Below, one piece after another: positions 20,569 to 31,510 of a stretch of 64,000 nucleotides of DNA. Origin of the DNA: Hyaloperonospora brassicae (taxonomy: Eukaryota > Oomycota > Peronosporomycetes > Peronosporales > Peronosporaceae); the NCBI GenBank assembly GCA_947650285.1, contig CANTFL010000155.1, forward strand, positions 124,001 to 188,000, in the 5' to 3' direction. Positions within the stretch are counted from its first letter, which is position 1. Each line of letters opens with the position of its first letter. The position numbers were made by a program, and so were the translations under genes. Below the pieces are notes generated by a model that had not been told where the DNA came from, made no database searches, and saw only the letters and a list, made by a program, of their open reading frames with translations.

Positions 20569-20762
20569 CGAGGTGTCTGATAGTTTTACTTTGGGGGCGG
20601 CTGTTGACTCACTCGCTGCTGCTGATGGGTTTGTGTTTCATCGGATGCGGTGTAGGGGCCCACTGCTGCGCGGTACAAGACGGAAAATGTATCTCTTGAC
20701 CCACCAGCAGCGCCTTTTCGTCATCACAATCAGTCTTCTCTCTCTTTGCCAATCCCCTCCCA

Positions 20763-23336
20763 ATGTTCCGGTAAGTGACGCACCTACGTCGCTCGACTTA
20801 AGCGACGAACGATCTTCACTCGTCACTTGTGTACAGCACACGTGGCCCGTCCGCGCGATGGTTTGTGGGGGGAGAGATAAACACGTGCTACAATGCACTT
20901 GATGTGCACGTGAACAATAGGCGGGGCGACGTCGTCGCATTGCACTACGACTGTCCACTAACCGGTACCAAGACGACAAGGACGTACAGTCAGCTCCTAC
21001 AAGAAGGTCATCGTTTTCCGTGTGTCCAAAGCGTTCGATCGATCGATAGATCTGCATGTATCGTCGATACACACGATGTTGACTCGGGCCGATCCGACGT
21101 ACTGAGTTTGTTCGTTACTTGTAGTATCCACGTTTGCTGGTGGACTGCAAAAGCTTGGCGTCGAGAAAGGTGACCGTGTTGTCATCTACATGCCGGCAGT
21201 TCTCGAGACGACAGTGGCAATGCTCGCGTGCGCGCGTCTTGGAGCTGTTCACTCGGTCGTGTTTGGCGGGTTTGCTACCTCGGAGCTTGCTGCGCGGATC
21301 GAAGACGCAAGCCCTAAGCTGATCATCTCGGCGAGTTGTGGTGTCGAGCCCAAGGGGATTGTCGACTACGGACCGCTGCTGAATGGAGTGCTGAAGCGAT
21401 CAAAGTGGAAGCCGAGTCACGTTGTCATGCTACAGCGCGATCTGTGTCTGTTCGAGATGGCAAAGGGACGTGATATCGACTGGAGGGATGTCATGGCGAC
21501 GGGACGTCCCATCGACGCAAGACCGGTGCTTGCGACGGACCCGCTCTACTTGCTGTACACGTCAGGCACAACCGGCCGTCCAAAGGGTGTGGTTCGTGAT
21601 AATGGCGGCCACGCAGTTGCACTCAAATGGACCATGCGCAATGTTCTCGACATCGCACCGGATGATACGTTCTTTGCCGCTTCGGATATGGGCTGGACGG
21701 TTGGTCACTCGCTCGGTGTCTATGGTCCTCTTGTACATGGATGCACGGTAGGATCATCCTGTGTATCGGCTTGACCAGTGCTTGCACGTTATTGACTCGT
21801 GATCTGTTTTTTGCAGTCGATTCTGTACGCAGGCAAGCCAGTTAGAACGCCTGACGCGAGTGCATATTGGCGTTTGATCACGGAATACGGCATCAAGTCG
21901 ATGTTCACGGCACCTACTGCATTGCGGGCGATTCGTAGAGAAGATCCAGAAGGGTTGCTGATCAAGCACCTGAGAGAGGACATCCGAAAGACGTTGAAGT
22001 AAGTGGCGCACTTCGATGGTGGACGTCATTCAATTGAGGACCAACACGTCGTCGATTGCTGTGTGCAGAACGATCTTCGTGGCAGGGGAGCGCGGTGACC
22101 CCAAGACTTTCAGCTTTTTCTCACAGCAACTTGGCGTGCCTCTCATTGACCACTGGTATGTTGTCATCTTGTGACATGTCCTGTGTACGATCTTCACGCT
22201 TGTACGGGTAATGTCCAGGTGGCAAACGGAAACGGGATGGCCCATCACTGCGCCGTGTCTTGGGATGCAAAATGATGACAAAAGCGAAGAAGGGTACCCA
22301 CGCATCAAAGAGGGTTCGGTTGGTAGGCCAGTGCCGGGGTGGGATGTCCGGCTACTAACAGTCGCCAGTGAAATAAATGACGACGAGCATCGCGACTACA
22401 GCGACAAAAATGCGGAACAAGATGCTGAGCTTGTGGTTAAACTGCCTCTTCCTCTAGGCAAGACCTTACAAGTGTGAACGAGGCTGCGAGTGCCTCTTAC
22501 GTGAATGTTCTCTCTTCTGCTCAGGTGCTTTGATTGCTTTGCACAACAACCCAGACGATTTCGACGCCAAGTATTTCAAGCGATTCCCCGGCTACTACCA
22601 CACTGGAGATACTGGGCGCATTGATGAAGAAGGTTTTGTCTACGTAAGTGAACTGCATGAGCTACTCTGCGCCCGTTGCATTCTGTACTCACTGTAAACG
22701 AATCGTGGGTGCTAACTTATTGCCAGGTCATGTCACGAACGGATGACGTCATAAACGTTGCAGGACATCGTATCACTACGGGATCGATTGAGAAAGTCAT
22801 CATCGAGATCCCGGAAGTTGTCGAGTGTGCCGTGGTGCGTGCGGGTGATAGTTGAATGCAACAAGTCGTGCTTGTTGTAATTCGATTATTTTCTTTTCGG
22901 ATGCAGTTTGGTGTCGTCGATACGCTCAAGGGACACGTCCCGCTCGCTCTTTTGGTAATTGATGAGAGGACCGATCGATCCAACGAAGAGGCACGTGCTT
23001 CTACGAAATGCTGCTATTCGAGCGACACATGTTGCAGTTAACGTATCTGATCCTCGCTATGCATTTATTGCTTGACTGCAGATCATTCAGCAGGTAATAA
23101 GCGACGTGCGTGAGCAGATGGGCAGCTTCGTGTGCCTGAAAAGTGTCGGCCTAGTCGACGCGCTTCCAAAAACAAGGTCTGGTAAGGTCATGCGCGCTAC
23201 TATGCAAGCTATTGCTGACTCGACTCCGTTTCGCGTACCGGCTACCATCGACAATTTTGCGGCACTGGACGGTATTCGCTCGGTACTCGAAAAGCTAGGC
23301 TACGCTTCGTCGAATTCTGTCATTACAGGCAAGTAG
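20763..23336 (+). CDS. Second short-chain acyl-CoA synthetase copy with remodelled exon 1
   Basis: Paralogue of 2384-5154. Exons 2-10 are conserved with all splice sites at an offset of 18182 bp: 20837-21006, 21125-21747, 21817-21998, 22069-22155, 22219-22457, 22525-22643, 22727-22834, 22907-22990, 23082-23336. Exon 1 lost about 195 bp, including the old donor. Its fourth codon changed from CAA to TAA, which turns the sequence into a GTAAGT donor at 20771. An 8-nt first exon (20763-20770), a 66-bp intron and exon 2 join in frame. The predicted protein is 624 residues, 52 fewer, without the Arg-rich start and the beginning of the N-terminal domain. It may be cytosolic, unstable or non-functional; if the new donor is not used it is a pseudogene. 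Confidence 0.55.
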
Positions 23337-25755
23337 GATTGTGTGAGAGTGTGCGCACTTGGACATGCAGGAGTGATCGAGCGCAAATGCGCTTCGGTGT
23401 ACCCTACATCGTCATTATGCTTGCGACAGAAGTTCTTCGAGTCGTAGTCCAAACGGTGATTTCGATCTGATGTCACCGCAGAGCAAGTGATCAAAAAAGG
23501 TCGACTGTTCTGGTTGTTTGTTTAGAAAAGGACTAGTTAGCAGACATTCGCTCAAGGATCCTCATTGTGGACCGTATGTGATGGATGAAAGATGACACAG
23601 CACAGCGTCGAGGAAGCGATTTGATGCTAGAGCACAGAGGAAGTAAGGAACTAATGTTTTGGTAGAAATGCATATGTGAAGCTGCCCCCCTCCTCTTCAG
23701 TTTGCATTTTCGGGCGACTCAATTTGCCGCTAGTGGTTTAGGAGCGATTATGTCCAGCACGTTCAGCGAACAAATGTTCTACCGCAAGACTAGTCCTGGT
23801 CATGCGGCGAGCTTTTAGTACAATCTGAGCCAGTGCTTGCCGGAGACTGTGTTTGAGACACTGGAGAAGCGGCTTCTTTTCCTGATTTCCAACTGTGCAA
23901 ACATATCTTGACCAGACATAGTGGCATGTACCTTCCTGTAGCGTCTGTGCAATTCTGGCAAAAAAGTAATCGGTGATGGCTGCGCACGTTCTACTTGGGT
24001 ACAAGGCCCGTACACAGCAGTCTGTGGCCGATGTCTAGTGAGCCATTGATCAAAGTGATGCGAGCACAAGATACGTGCATGATGATTTACGAAATGTCGA
24101 AACGATCTCACAAGATGTATAGCAAGCCTGGTCAGCGGCAATCGCCAGGCTGCTTGCTTGATTGATCTGATTCGGCAACGTCTGTATCAGAGTACTAAAA
24201 AGCAACGATACATTGGTCGGCAACACGCGATGGCTGCGGCTGCGCATGATCAAATGGGCGGTCATCTCGCCATATCAAGCTATGCAAGAAAGTATGACAC
24301 AACGCGACGCGGGTCTGTTTATGCCGAGACGGTGTATAGATTGATCCACTAAACGCGCTTGTCGTGACTACTGGACAAGTTTGTAGGGCTTTAGGTCATT
24401 ACAAACATACTCAGTGTTTCGCTATCCTTTCCCTCGCGACTCCTTGTGAATGTCCCCTTAGCCCACTTTTTGCCTTGCTCAAATGGTCAAGAACAAGGCC
24501 AAGGAGAAGAGCCAGTCTTGTGACGCGTGCATACGTGCATTCATTTACCAACTTGTGTGCTTTCACACAAGGATACATCCGACAAATCGATCGCATTTCT
24601 TGCAACAAAACAAGAGGCCGTCATTGACTGCGACAAATGTGGACACAAGCTGAACGAGAATCATCACTCGTTATCTTAAGCGATTACGTACTATACCGTA
24701 ATCGCCGAGATGAGATTACTGGTGTCCGACGACCAAAATTGCCGTAGTAATGATCACTCCACTGATTCATCGCAGCGACAATCATGCAACACATCGTACA
24801 CTCCACACCCTGTCACGCGTCCAGCTTGAGTTCGGAATACGGTTCAGCCAACGTAGTTGATTGACTTTGATCCTCTTTGATGAAATACTGAGTAGCAGCG
24901 TTGGTTGGCGATGCGTGCTAATGCATTCCAGCAATGTATCAGTGACAAAACGCTTTTGTCGGACTGCTACAAACTCGTTGCATACGTATATGTTCACGCA
25001 CTTGTACAGTCGAAGAAGGTGACGCAAGTACAGTTAAGGGCTACATCATTGTAGTGGTGCTCAATCACTCGCTCACCAGAAGGTCATCCCATGCGCCGTG
25101 CCAAAAACATGCAATCGCACGCGGATTGGTGTGACAAAAGAGCTGAGTGCTGTATTCTCTTAGCGGGTTGTTTCTATATTCGCTGGACATGTCGGCAATA
25201 TCGACACATGCAGTGTATGTGTATGCTTTTCCTATGCCCGTCCGTCGCCGATAAAAACATGGCAACATTCTGATCGAATGCTGCAGCGCTATCGGTTGCA
25301 TCCGCCTGGATGCATGCCTTCAGACGGCAGTAGATGGCAAGTATGGAGGACGAGAATGTACGACGTATATTCCTATCCTGGTCCACACAAGACCCGCCTA
25401 GAGGGCACTAAAGAGAACATCCGTGATGCGTGTTTTCCGCTATGAGTCTGCCACCGCCCATTGTCCAACGTTGTCGCCGCCTTATGTATCGGGTCAGATT
25501 GTGTACATGTGTTGCCAAACCCACTATTTTGTACGTCCGTTGATGTTAGCAAACGCCGCGTACCCTGCCCGTGCTTATATTACTCTATTGACACTTTGAG
25601 TGCAACGATGGACAAAAGTGGTGCGAAACAGGACCCTTGACGGGTGCTGCAGCGAACCAATCGTTTCCGCGATCGTGAGCTGTTGTCGATGAATTGGCAT
25701 GTCTTCTCCCAATGTTTTATGCCGCCATCACCACCACCGAGACGACGGTGTGTGT
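23337..25755. other. Unit 2 intergenic region with a minus-strand frame at 23738-24000
   Basis: Counterpart of 5155-7975 without the solo LTR. The minus-strand frame reads ITDYFFARIAQTLQEG and KPLLQCLKHSLRQALAQI and ends at 23738. In unit 1 it is shifted by a single-base difference. No family recognised and no start that I can support. Confidence 0.3.
24230..24352 (+). CDS. Small 40-residue ORF, unit 2 copy
   Basis: Counterpart of 6047-6169. Three replacement and two silent differences, no indel. Function unknown, and it may not be a gene. Confidence 0.25.
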   Translation: MAAAAHDQMGGHLAISSYARKYDTTRRGSVYAETVYRLIH

Positions 25756-28040
25756 GAGAGGCCAGTTTATCTGCACACTGAGGGGAGCTGCGGGCATGTT
25801 ATGTACAATATCTTGCCCGTGTGTACTGTATAATATGCGGGTCACGTTGAGCTTACAGAAACATACCAAGCAAAAGCCCAGCAAAGAAGCATACTCCGGG
25901 TCCATATTTGGGGTTACTGTTTTACCCCCAAAGGACGACATGCCATTTCCGCGAGGTGTGGCTCCCACTTCCATATATGATAATTGGTATAAGAGCTTAT
26001 CACCAAATAATGTGAATGTAGCAATAGTTCTCCTCAGCTACAGCTCAGTTGCTGGCTATGCTGTCTAGCTCATCTCAGGTCAGTCAGTACCTTTACCATG
26101 AACGTAAATACAGCGTGCTGGAGATGCGAGGTCAAGAAGCGAGGCGCAAGCTCCTGCAGCACAATGGGTTGGAGACTTCGTATTGCAATATAACTGGGAA
26201 CAGCTCGGAAGAAAGTAAGTTTCAGCATCGGTGATATGCGATGCCATTTGTTGAGCTAATCGGCTTGTTGTCGATACGAAACGTAGCTTCAGCAAACTGT
26301 GCGCTACGACGATGACAATGGCGGCATTACTCCTAGTGTTCCGCTGATACGAGTCACGATCGAACATACGCTTACTTTATCAGAAATAGAGTCGTTGCGC
26401 GCCAAGCGCGGAGTTTTCCTGGCACGAATTGGTGGGTGCACTATGTATGTGCAAAGATATAAACATGGCGGTGAGATCGGGAACGATGGATGCAAGCTTT
26501 CACGAACTTCCTTGCTGACCTTCAAACGGAATCCTACGTGCTTGCAAGTTTTGCTGATCAAAGGTTCGAGGGGAATATACCTACGGAGGTGTTAATGAGT
26601 GGCTTCAGCAATGAACCGAGCCTGACCCATGATTCGCTACGTCGTGGTGTTTGCAAGACGAAGTGCGAATGCGCTTTGTCCTGCAGCTGGAAGCAGCTGC
26701 ATCTGGGCAAACCGCGTTAGCAAGGATAGACCCCGGGCCAGAGACGTCAATTTTCGTAGTGGTCGAAGACAATAATATGTGTCATATCGGCAACAAACGG
26801 TCGCGCTATCAGCACAAGACATCGCCGCGACGAGTGTTATGTTTATACAATCCTGTGTATACTACCGTCACTAGTCTTGTTCTCACACCATTTGATCAAT
26901 TGATCTGCTATGTGAACCCTTGTAAGCGCTGTTCCTCACATCTCACCGAATATGCAGCTGATGCAAACAGAGCTTCTCTGCCGCGGCACGGCACATGTAG
27001 CAGCAGCAGGAAACGTTTAATCTGGGTGTTTACCAACGTCAGGCTGGACAACTCGCTCTTAAGTGAACGATGGGAGTCTGCGACATGCGGCGGATGCGTT
27101 CTGAAGTCGTGCCGTGTACCGCTGAGGTGGCCCGTCAATATGGACAATGCCGCCTCCATGCACGGACAGCTCGGCATCTTCTAGAATCGTTAACATCTGT
27201 TCCTCATACCTTCTCGACTCGCTAGCACAACAGTCATGGCATCTCAAGAGCTATCGTGACTAAGTCGACGACACATGACGTCTTCTCCGCCCTGCCGCTG
27301 TTGCCACATTAGTTTCATTGACCATATCCAGTGTAGATTGCAACAAAGAGCGCTCACAACCCCGCACAACAAGTGGTCATGTAATGCTCTTTGGGGTCCC
27401 CCTCGTTGTCGCAAAACAGGGCTGCGCCATGCGCTGGCGCTGCTAATGTTAACGTCGCAGCCAAGTCGACCTTGTCTATGGACTAGATTGGTCGCATCTG
27501 CAGCGACATTCTCGTTTACGCTGCACCCTGCAACTGCGTCTGCGGTCATCAAGTTCGCTTCAGTCGCTTTAGCTTGGCATACTTGGACAGCGCATTTTAC
27601 GTCAATCGATGTGCTACCAGCTCGGGGATCCTTGAGCGGCAGGTGCTCGTTCCACGAGACAAGACTCGCGCGCTCTCGTGTATGTTGTTCTGTCCTCGTG
27701 ATCATCTAGCTTCCTTTTGCTGGAAACATGGCGCTCGTGCCCTACCGACGCCTTGCGCCTCGTATCTCATATTCTATCGTGTCGACACAATGACGATGGA
27801 AGCGCAATCTTCATACGACCATCCTGAGCCCCCTTTGTCATCACTACGCCAATGTCGCGCATACCACGACCGAGGCTCTATTGCATTTACGCACGTGACG
27901 CCAAACTTGTGCACGAGCTCGTGAGCGATGTACGAAAGCATGAGGCTCAAAGTAAGTATCGACTGTGTACCCAAAAAAGAAGACACATCTCTGCAAAACA
28001 TGGTTTGAACGAGAAATGCAGCAACTGCCATTTTATTGAT
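25756..28040. other. Unit 2 host sequence including the empty site of E1
   Basis: The uninterrupted GTGTGAGAGGCCAGTTT at about 25751 is the pre-insertion site of E1. The remainder repeats 15726-18050, including the three-frame coding-like block at 26290-26825. No recognised gene. Confidence 0.5.
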
Positions 28041-28070
28041 CAGAGTTACTGCGCATATACAGTATGCGAC

Positions 28071-28832
28071 TCACCTAGAGACTGAAGCAAACATATTGCA
28101 GTACGAAACGTAACTCTTCATGATTTCGTCCACGATCCCTTCGTCACCTATCGCCGGTTTTTTTCGTACACCGTCCATGAGTTCGTTCCGAATGGCGTTA
28201 TAGTCTTTTGTCAGCCACGAATGAAACTGAGCGAGTTCGAGCGGAATGGCATAGCGTGGCGATGGACGTTCCGCCTGCGCCAGATGGATTGCAATCGTCA
28301 CTTCTGTCATGCCCCACTGATTGCCAAGCTTAGTGATTACGTCTTGTAAAGCCTCAGTCGCCGCTCCCTGAGACATACCCTTCACCAGCGATTCCAAATT
28401 GAGCCTCGAGATGTGTGAGACCAACGCTTTCCGTCGCATTTGCTTGAACTCCTCCACCGGGAATTCGGGCCTCTCCGTTTTGCTGCTAGGATGGCAGTTG
28501 TGGAGGAACGCCAAAAAATCGTCACTTGGCCCGTGAACGGTCGCCGGTTCTTGCGTAAAAAGATGAGCTACTGAGCCTTGTTCTTTGGTCACAGCTGCCA
28601 TTGCTTCGAATTGTTCCAGCATAGATCCAACGGTCTCGAAATTTACGCCCGCTCTCTCCTCGTGTTTGCCATCATCAAAAGAACGAGTCCTCGGCAGGTC
28701 GTTCGAGGCGTTCTTTTCAAGTACGAAATCGCCAGGTATCGCAACCACTGAACTCATCAGACCCGGGGCGAGATCGGCCACGAAGAGCAACGCGACACTG
28801 GAGAAGAGTGCAAAGGGGTGGGTGAACGCCAT
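28071..28832 (-). CDS. Secreted RXLR/EER-type effector, paralogue, 253 residues
   Basis: Probable secreted host-directed effector. Starting at 28832 gives the signal peptide MAFTHPFALFSSVALLFVAD. Then come LPRTRSFDDGKHEER (degenerate RXLR, EER at 58-60) and a shared segment to about residue 105 (AHLFTQEPATVHGP). The C-terminal part is clearly different from the unit 1 protein but keeps the layout: basic RRKALVSHISRLNLESLVKG, a Trp in NQWGMTE, FHSWLTKDY and a Tyr-rich tail. This suggests the same fold with changed surface. The 5' flank holds a 51-bp tandem duplication including the initiator-like motif. An in-frame ATG further upstream gives no signal peptide. Confidence 0.75.
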   Translation of the reverse strand: MAFTHPFALFSSVALLFVADLAPGLMSSVVAIPGDFVLEKNASNDLPRTRSFDDGKHEERAGVNFETVGSMLEQFEAMAAVTKEQGSVAHLFTQEPATVHGPSDDFLAFLHNCHPSSKTERPEFPVEEFKQMRRKALVSHISRLNLESLVKGMSQGAATEALQDVITKLGNQWGMTEVTIAIHLAQAERPSPRYAIPLELAQFHSWLTKDYNAIRNELMDGVRKKPAIGDEGIVDEIMKSYVSYCNMFASVSR

Positions 28833-28879
28833 TGCCCAAGTCTGGAGACGGCTGAAAGAGGGACTAGCGCACTCAACGC

Positions 28880-28983
28880 AAATCTGAAAGTGATTGATGT
28901 GGGCGGCCGAATGAGTGGTCCGCGTGCAACGGATCTGAAAGTGATTGATGTGGGCGGCCGAATGAGTGGTCCGTGTGCAACGG
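28880..28983 (-). repeat. 51-bp tandem duplication in the effector promoter
   Basis: Unit 28882-28932 is repeated at 28933-28983 with one visible difference (CGCG/CGTG). Each copy contains the initiator-like motif (complement of ATCTGAAAGTGA) and a CTCATTCGG box. Unit 1 has only one copy. The first copy lies about 48 nt upstream of the ATG. Confidence 0.85.
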
Positions 28984-29037
28984 GTCAGCTCGTTACACTG
29001 CATTGACACCAAATTTGGTCAATGGGAGTATTGTTTT

Positions 29038-29340
29038 GAGTAAATCTCAAAACCAGTACCACAAATGTACAAAACGCCCAAAACCAGTACTAACTTAACT
29101 CAAGTTAAAAACGCACTAAATAATGTCAACCACATTATACTTAACTGCAACATGGAATAAGAAACTGCTTGATTGTTACAGAGAGCGAGACGGTAGTAAG
29201 TGAAACAGGCAATGGCAGCAAGTGCGGCAGCAAGTAAGCTGAAATACGTATGATTTGCCCTTTCGTGCCCAACGCTAACAGTTCATATAGCTACCAGCTC
29301 CTACCATGCCTCTTTTGAATTGTCATGTACGCAGCTGTGG
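29038..29340 (+). repeat. Left terminal inverted repeat, 303 bp
   Basis: Pairs with 48146-48448 with few mismatches, for example ACCAGTACCACAAATGTAC at the left and its complement at the right. Confidence 0.85.
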
Positions 29341-29567
29341 AAGCCTTAAATTTCGTGTCCGACCAATCTTCCCCTTGTGGACCAGCAAGGATCGTTCGGG
29401 GTCAACGTTCGGGGTAACATCGGTGGTCAGGGCGTCACGCCTAGGCTCGGCGGTCTACTGGCCCAGACCCTATTACGGGCTTCGATGCTGGAAAGCGAGG
29501 ACATGTCAAGAACGTGTGGGGCGCTATGGGTTTACCCCGGCATGAAAGCCTCGCACCTGGTCCAACT
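29341..29567 (+). other. Left part of the interior of the Mutator-like element
   Basis: An open plus frame runs from 29377 into the E2 LTR. Its composition is protein-like (VRGNIGGQGVTPRLGGLLAQ), but it matches no family I know. It would continue at 47233 once E2 and one target duplication are removed, and then meets a stop soon after. Confidence 0.3.
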
Positions 29568-29986
29568 TATAACGGGGCACGCTTTTGCTCAGATAACTGA
29601 GCAAGACCTTGTATTGATAACAATACAAGGTTGCGTACTCCCGACGTCACGTACACGTGGCGTTGAGGAAGCGCGAGGAAGTAAACAGAGCTTTCAAGTT
29701 CTGTTTAAGGTGAAAGTAGAACTGTATTTAATACAGTTAATAAAACTACCTTTGTCTTAATCTAACTATGTTAAACTACAAGTTCCTGCGTGGGTGTAGG
29801 TTTCTTGCTCACTACCCATTGCGCGCGTCTAGCAGCGATTGGTGGTTAATCTGGTGGATGTGCCGTGTACATCAATCAGCCAGTGGAGCACCCAAAGAAT
29901 CTTGTCTTTGAAGGAAGCATTCTATCAACATCACCTCTTCTTGAATGATTTTGATTAAATATAATCAAAACAGATAATATTCAAAA

Positions 29987-31422
29987 GTCCACGACTAAGG
30001 GCACACCCGCCCGCCTATAATGATGATGAAGAGTAATTCATAATTTATGGTGCAGAATAAGTAAACACGTAGTCACTTTATCTGCTCGATATATCCCTAT
30101 CTCAAACAGTAATTGCACTCATGCGCGAGATCGTATCAATCCATCTTGGCCAGGGCGGTGTTTAAACGGGCTAAGCCTGCTGGAGTCTCTACCTCCTCGA
30201 AGACGGTATACAATTTATAGGTACGATAAAAAGTTTGTACAAGAACCCAACAGCAGTCATGTACGATTCGTCGTTCTCGCTCTTTTTGAAAACGAAGGCC
30301 GCGGAGAATGTGGTGTGCAATGCGGTGGAACCGACGACGTGCAGGAGAGGCAAACGGTATTTGTTTGTCTTGTAGGTAGAATCCAAGATTTACACGTCGT
30401 GGTTGAGTCTCATTCGCTCCACCATTGCCGGGCAAGCAAAAAAGCAATGGGTTACACGTCCACAATCGTCCAAAACCAGTTAAATTTCATAGGCCTCATC
30501 CCTGAAAGCTTTGACCAGCACTTCGACCGGACTCTTGCCGTTAAGCCCCTTTTTGGTCAGCTGCTGAATGGTGCTGTAAAGCTTTTTCACGGGAACCTTT
30601 ACGCCATGTGTCACTTTCAACTGATGTTGAATGCTTCGTGGAAGCACCGTTGCGTCAAACATCCCCTCGATAATTGCAATTAGCTCGTGCGAGAGCTTTT
30701 GGTGGGTTAGATGCCCAACCAGATGCAACGAAGGATTGTGGTTGTAGTTGGTGGTGGTGATGCAGAAGGTCCGAGTTCCGTCCGCTTTCGCATCGCCGCT
30801 CCCTTTAAATGGCATTCCATCAACCTGCTGGATGTCCGTCGCTTCCTTTCATAACCACTGAGGTTATGACTGTTCTTGTACGTCCCGCCGCGATCGCAAT
30901 TATAGTAGACCTGTTGAAGACCCCGCCTCATTTTCTTTGATCTTGCCACGACGATGGCATACCCTTGGGTAGACGCAAAACCGTTAGCTTCGTCTCCATC
31001 TCTTTCTTGGTAGGAAAGATGGTACCAATGGGAGCGGCAGGTGGGTGTTGGAGATGTTTCAGCGACGATTGTCTCTCTCTCGGGTCTTCGCACGCCATCT
31101 TGGTGGTGCAGCCTGTGCGTGTCAGTAGTCGGTGTTCTCTGATGTATATTATGCTTATTAGGGGGAATAGATGCAATTTATCAGCTAAGATAGGAATTAG
31201 AGACATGTTCTTACTCTATTAAAGTAGATAAAATATATCTACTTAATCTCCAGAGCCTGGACCGTTCAATCACAGCATTTTGGTTTAGTGGGTTTTCGTT
31301 AAATTGAACTCGACTGTATACCTACATTATTCTGCATTATAATATGTGAAGTCCTTTTCATCATCATTTTATGCGGGCGGGTGTGCCCCTAGCAAAAGTG
31401 GGGTGTGCCCCTAGTCGTGGCC
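29987..31422 (-). mobile_element. Mutator-like DNA transposon inside the E2 LTR
   Basis: Perfect 9-bp duplication TATTCAAAA at 29978-29986 and 31423-31431. The E2 5' LTR shows the corresponding uninterrupted site near 47173, slightly diverged. The ends are inverted repeats sharing CCACGACTA and GGGCACACCCGCCCGC, with a duplicated part at the right end. It carries a broken transposase gene. Confidence 0.9.
30137..31093 (-). pseudogene. Mutator-like transposase with FAR1-type DNA-binding region, frameshifted
   Basis: From the N-terminus on the minus strand: a FAR1/WRKY-GCM1-like zinc region (QGYAIVVARSKKMRRG, VYYNCDRGGTYKNSHN, SSRLMEC), then in another frame the helical linker (LTHQKLSHELIAIIEGMF, PRSIQHQLKV, LNGKSPVEVLVKAFRDE). 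After a stop comes the start of the MULE DDE domain with ILDSTYKTNKYRLPLLHVVG, where Asp in LDSTYKTN is the first catalytic residue. At least two frameshifts occur. The second and third catalytic acids and the zinc C-terminus are missing, so it cannot work. Confidence 0.8.
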
Positions 31423-31510
31423 TATTCAAAAACTGGTAAACTCATACCAATTTTTATGTAACGGGCTCACCCCGTTACATCACCCCCCTAACTAATAGGA
31501 ACTACTGTAA

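Larger units (their letters stand above)
29568..31479 (-). repeat. 3' LTR of E2, interrupted
   Basis: Begins TATAACGGGG (a G-to-A change in the terminal TG) and ends CCCCGTTACA. The insertion at 29987-31422 splits it. The outer 40 bp differ strongly from the 5' LTR; the rest is very similar. Confidence 0.9.

Noticed and set aside
20763..23336. Simple pseudogene call for the second synthetase because of TAA at codon 4
   Set aside because: The same change creates a consensus donor that restores phase, and all later exons and splice sites are intact, so I left it as a coding gene with doubt.
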